Notes under the pieces: model-generated
Database searches by the model: none
What the model was told of the DNA's origin: nothing
Seen by the model: the letters and a program-made list of their open reading frames with translations, nothing else
Assembly (NCBI GenBank): GCA_019828595.1
Contig: JAHQRK010000003.1
Span: forward strand, 1,860,001 to 1,924,000
Length of the DNA: 64,000 nt
Direction of reading: 5' to 3'
Source of the DNA: Aphanomyces cochlioides
Taxonomy: Eukaryota > Oomycota > Saprolegniomycetes > Saprolegniales > Verrucalvaceae
Program-made: the position numbers and the translations under genes
Shown here: in pieces, positions 61,426 to 64,000 of the stretch
How positions within the stretch are numbered: the first letter of the stretch is position 1
How the letters are laid out: every line of letters begins with the position of its first letter

Positions 61426-61648
61426 GGGCCCGTCTGGATATCCACAATATTGGGTTTTATCATGATATATCTCAATATTTTTTGGAAAGCTCGTTTGCAC
61501 TGACTGGAAGAGTTTTATAGCAGAGAAATTATTCCGATAAATTATCAGATTTCTCGTGAAATTTGGTAAAATAAATATTCAACGTGAGTGTTGAATATTT
61601 TGACGTAAAACGCTCCAGAAATTCATTTTCAAAGATCATCACCGCACA

Positions 61649-62875
61649 ATGAGAAAGTACTTGATGATGGCCTTTATCCGACGATGGCACCTGCGCCGCC
61701 GTCGTACCAGAGAGCTCTTTATCATGCATTCCGTATACCACATCGTCGCCTTTGTCAACAAGACACCGAAGCACATATCCATTCTCAACAGATCTCTTTG
61801 GGTGAATGAAGTTTTACAAGGGAATGATGCGAATGCGCTTGAAATGTTTCGAATGACCAAATCCACGTTTCAACACCTTCTCAGCGACTTGGTCAAGTAT
61901 GGTGGCCTTGAGAGAACTCGACACGTTTCCCTGGAAGAGCAATTGGCGTTGTTTCTATATTTTGTTGGCCATAGAGCATCAAACAGATCATTGCAATCAC
62001 GCTTTCAAAGATCTGGAGAGACTGTTACGAGACACTTGCGTTCGGTCTTGGAGGCGATGAGAAAGTTGTGCCCAATATACATCAAGATACCATCACCAAA
62101 TGAACCAGTGCACTCGAAAATCCGACACAGCCCCAAGTATTTCCCATTTTTTGAGAATTGTCGTATGGCAATTGATGGTACACACATCCCTGTGTCTGTT
62201 CCACAAGACCTTGCACCACGATTTCAAAGCCGAAAAGGTGTTACTATGAACATGTTAGCCGCCTGCGACTTTGATATTATGTTTACGTACGTTTTGGCCG
62301 GTTGGGAAGGAACCGCCGGCGATGGCAAAGTCTATGAGGATGCTTTGAGAAATGGATTGACCCTGACGCCCAACAAATTTGATATCCTTGATGCCGGTTT
62401 TGGACTTTCCAAAGCTGCTCTGACTCCTTATCGTGGTGTCAGGTATCACTTGAAGGAATTTGCGCGAGGTGCACAACCTCCTCGCAACAAAGAGGAGGTA
62501 TTCAATTTACGCCATTCTCAGCTTCGGAACGTTATCGAGCGAGCATTTGGCATACTGAAGAAGCGGTTTCCTGTACTAGTGCACCCAGTGGATTACGATT
62601 ACGAGTTCCATGTACACTTGGTGATGGTTTTGTGCATGCTCCACAATTTTATTCGAATGCACGGAGGTAGAGATTCTGTTGAAACTGAAGCCATTGAAGA
62701 ACTCCGCAACCAAATCCAGCAACCAATATCGGATGACAATGAAACCTCTTTGAGTACTGAAGCCGAGAGCGATGAAGCGAAATCATGGAGAGACGATATA
62801 GCAGTGGCAATGTGGTCTCAATATCAAGATACACTACGTCGACGCCGTAGACGAAATAGACGACGCATAAATTAA
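61649..62875 (+). CDS. PIF/Harbinger transposase (HARBI1-like, DDE_4 nuclease)
   Basis: An intact 408-codon single exon from ATG 61649. The N-terminal helical region (TKSTFQHLLSDLVKYGGL...SLEEQLALFLYFVGHRASNRSLQSRFQRSGETVTRHLRSVLEAM) is a helix-turn-helix. The DDE catalytic triad is readable: first D in MAIDGTHIPVSVP, second in DILDAGFGLSKAALTPYRGVRYHL, and E in RNVIERAFGILKKRFPVL. The C-terminus is acidic, then strongly basic (RRRRRRNRRRIN), which could serve nuclear import. The enzyme would cut at the terminal repeats and insert at TWA targets. It converges with the Myb-like gene, with 20 bp between stops. Confidence 0.96.
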   Translation: MRKYLMMAFIRRWHLRRRRTRELFIMHSVYHIVAFVNKTPKHISILNRSLWVNEVLQGNDANALEMFRMTKSTFQHLLSDLVKYGGLERTRHVSLEEQLALFLYFVGHRASNRSLQSRFQRSGETVTRHLRSVLEAMRKLCPIYIKIPSPNEPVHSKIRHSPKYFPFFENCRMAIDGTHIPVSVPQDLAPRFQSRKGVTMNMLAACDFDIMFTYVLAGWEGTAGDGKVYEDALRNGLTLTPNKFDILDAGFGLSKAALTPYRGVRYHLKEFARGAQPPRNKEEVFNLRHSQLRNVIERAFGILKKRFPVLVHPVDYDYEFHVHLVMVLCMLHNFIRMHGGRDSVETEAIEELRNQIQQPISDDNETSLSTEAESDEAKSWRDDIAVAMWSQYQDTLRRRRRRNRRRIN

Positions 62876-62895
62876 AAAGAGAATTGCATTGAGTA

Positions 62896-63801
62896 CTAAC
62901 TGCTTTCGCTTTGCTTCAGTGCAATTTGGCGTCGCAACCAGATTTCTTTTGAGCCACCTTTCATCCGGAGAAATTGAGCGGCTTTTGATTTGTTTTCCAT
63001 GACTTCGTAAGCAAAAGCCAATTCACTATCAAGCAAAACATCACCAAATTCGTCTTGAAGTGCGTCTATAGCCAGGACTTCCACCGATTGTTTTGATGCA
63101 TCGTTGGCGCTTGTTTGTTGAAACGTATCATGCAAAAAATTCAATTCTTCACGTCCTGCCGCCCGCAATTCTTGCATTTCGTCGACCAGGACAGATGCTA
63201 AAGATTTGCGGCTTTGCTTCGACGAACGCCTATCCGATGGAACCGAGGAACGCTTTGTCGTCTGGTCACTTGATTCAGTTGCGGTTCTTATCAACTCCTC
63301 TTGATGATCAGAGCTATGTGTAGACTCTGCTTCTGAATCTTCGGAAGCATGACGTTGCCATACAAATTCTTGATCGGTTGACGCAGAAGAAAATTCACCT
63401 GTTGCTAGAGTCCCATCAAATAGCTGTTGGCAGTATGGGTATTGAGCAAACGTCTTAGTCTGCCAGAGAGCCCACTTCTTTGGTTTGTCTTGTAAAAAGT
63501 GCGACCATGAACTCTCCAAACAAACGAATCGGCATGTTGTTGCTTCAAATCCAACTCCAGACGTCTTTATAATTTGTGAGACTTGGGAGTATTGTTTTTT
63601 GAGCTCTTGGCAGCGTGACTTGACTTGGTCCCGTGTATAATGGATGTTGTGGTTACTGTTATGTTTGGCGGTTGCCGCTTGCCATGCCTCGCGCTTGAAG
63701 CCACTGTTGGCACGTTTTCCAAGAACATGTACTTGGTGAATCATGTCCTTCAACCACGTGATGTCATTGTCATCGGTCCAGCTAGCCCGGCTGTCATCCA
63801 T
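62896..63801 (-). CDS. Myb/SANT-like DNA-binding protein of the Harbinger element
   Basis: An intact 301-codon frame; ATG at 63799-63801 is chosen (an upstream frame to 63834 lacks ATG). Residues about 8-85 form a Myb/SANT trihelix-like domain (SWTDDNDITWLKDMIHQV...REAWQAATAKHN...YTRDQVKSRCQELKKQYSQVSQII...GFEATTCRFVCLESSWSHFLQD). The middle is Ser/Glu-rich and the C-terminus helical. This is the usual accessory protein of PIF/Harbinger elements, which helps the transposase enter the nucleus and bind the ends. Confidence 0.92.
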   Translation of the reverse strand: MDDSRASWTDDNDITWLKDMIHQVHVLGKRANSGFKREAWQAATAKHNSNHNIHYTRDQVKSRCQELKKQYSQVSQIIKTSGVGFEATTCRFVCLESSWSHFLQDKPKKWALWQTKTFAQYPYCQQLFDGTLATGEFSSASTDQEFVWQRHASEDSEAESTHSSDHQEELIRTATESSDQTTKRSSVPSDRRSSKQSRKSLASVLVDEMQELRAAGREELNFLHDTFQQTSANDASKQSVEVLAIDALQDEFGDVLLDSELAFAYEVMENKSKAAQFLRMKGGSKEIWLRRQIALKQSESS

Positions 63802-64000
63802 TTTGCTCCTCTTCTCTTCTTCTTTCGAGCGCAAATTTCAGAGTGATTTCAAGTGAATATCTCTATGTTTTCATTGGCTAAAATTTCTGAGCAAACTGGC
63901 GTCCCAGACAGACCAAATTCGGAATATTTAATTCGGTCTTTTTAAAAAATTTCAAAAATACAAAATATCTGATATTTAAATTATGTGATAATTTACAATG

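Larger units (their letters stand above)
61426..64000 (+). mobile_element. Autonomous PIF/Harbinger transposon, right end just outside the window
   Basis: The left TIR starts GGGCCCGTCTGGAT at 61426, preceded by TTA/TAA. Inside are a transposase gene (61649-62875, +) and a Myb/SANT-like gene (62896-63801, -), the standard two-gene PIF/Harbinger layout. The last bases of the window (ATTATGTGATAATTTACAATG) resemble the complement of the subterminal left end, so about 20-30 bp including the right TIR are probably missing. Both genes have full open frames, so this looks like a young, potentially active copy. Confidence 0.88.

Noticed and set aside
1..64000. CRISPR arrays, prophage, ribosomal RNA or bacterial operons
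   Set aside because: None seen; introns and protein families show eukaryotic nuclear DNA.

Overview
This is nuclear DNA of a eukaryote. Almost every protein-coding gene is split by very short introns (about 35-60 nt, GT...AG), there are no bacterial-style operons or ribosome binding sites, and the products are typical eukaryotic proteins (SPT5, Tudor-SN, anoctamin, P4 flippase, EML, CLASP-type TOG). Dense gene packing, tiny introns and this protein set suggest an oomycete, most likely of the Saprolegniales group. That assignment is inference; no ribosomal or organellar marker is present.

Layout. (1) 0.4-4.2 kb: a minus-strand CLASP-N/TOG coiled-coil gene, then two tandem copies of a 76-78 residue single-pass membrane protein. 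(2) 4.4-11.6 kb: tRNA methyltransferase TRM11 (+) converging on a PTGR3/ZADH2-type reductase (-), with overlapping stop codons, then a P4-type phospholipid flippase (-). (3) 12.3-23.4 kb: one giant coiled-coil plus acidic serine-rich protein gene (-), more than 3,300 residues. (4) 24.5-27.7 kb: a MOV10/SDE3-type RNA helicase (+). (5) 27.8-32.5 kb: an anoctamin/TMEM16 protein carrying an N-terminal cyclic-nucleotide-binding domain and a C-terminal C2 domain (-), divergent from SPT5 (33.1-36.6 kb, +). (6) 37.4-43.1 kb: BCKDHA, a possible small minus-strand gene, a PX-domain protein and a kynurenine-aminotransferase-like enzyme. (7) 43.2-50.8 kb: an EF-hand plus multi-HELP/WD40 EML-type protein. 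(8) 51.0-55.7 kb: serine palmitoyltransferase subunit LCB2 (+) converging on Tudor-SN/SND1 (-). (9) 55.7-64.0 kb: a gene-poor tract with long palindromes made of inverted gene fragments, a PIF/Harbinger MITE with TTA target duplication, and an almost complete autonomous PIF/Harbinger transposon (transposase plus Myb/SANT-like protein) whose right end lies just past the window.

Functional threads. Two genes act in lipid handling at membranes (flippase, LCB2), and the anoctamin may scramble lipids or conduct ions. MOV10-like helicase and Tudor-SN both act in RNA turnover or silencing. CLASP-type TOG, EML and possibly the giant coiled-coil protein are cytoskeletal. The most unusual items are the CNBD-anoctamin-C2 architecture, with calcium-site residues apparently replaced, and the palindromes in the 3' accessory tract, one of which keeps an intron in both arms. 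Exon boundaries given here were read by eye from splice consensus and frame continuity and have not been checked against transcripts.
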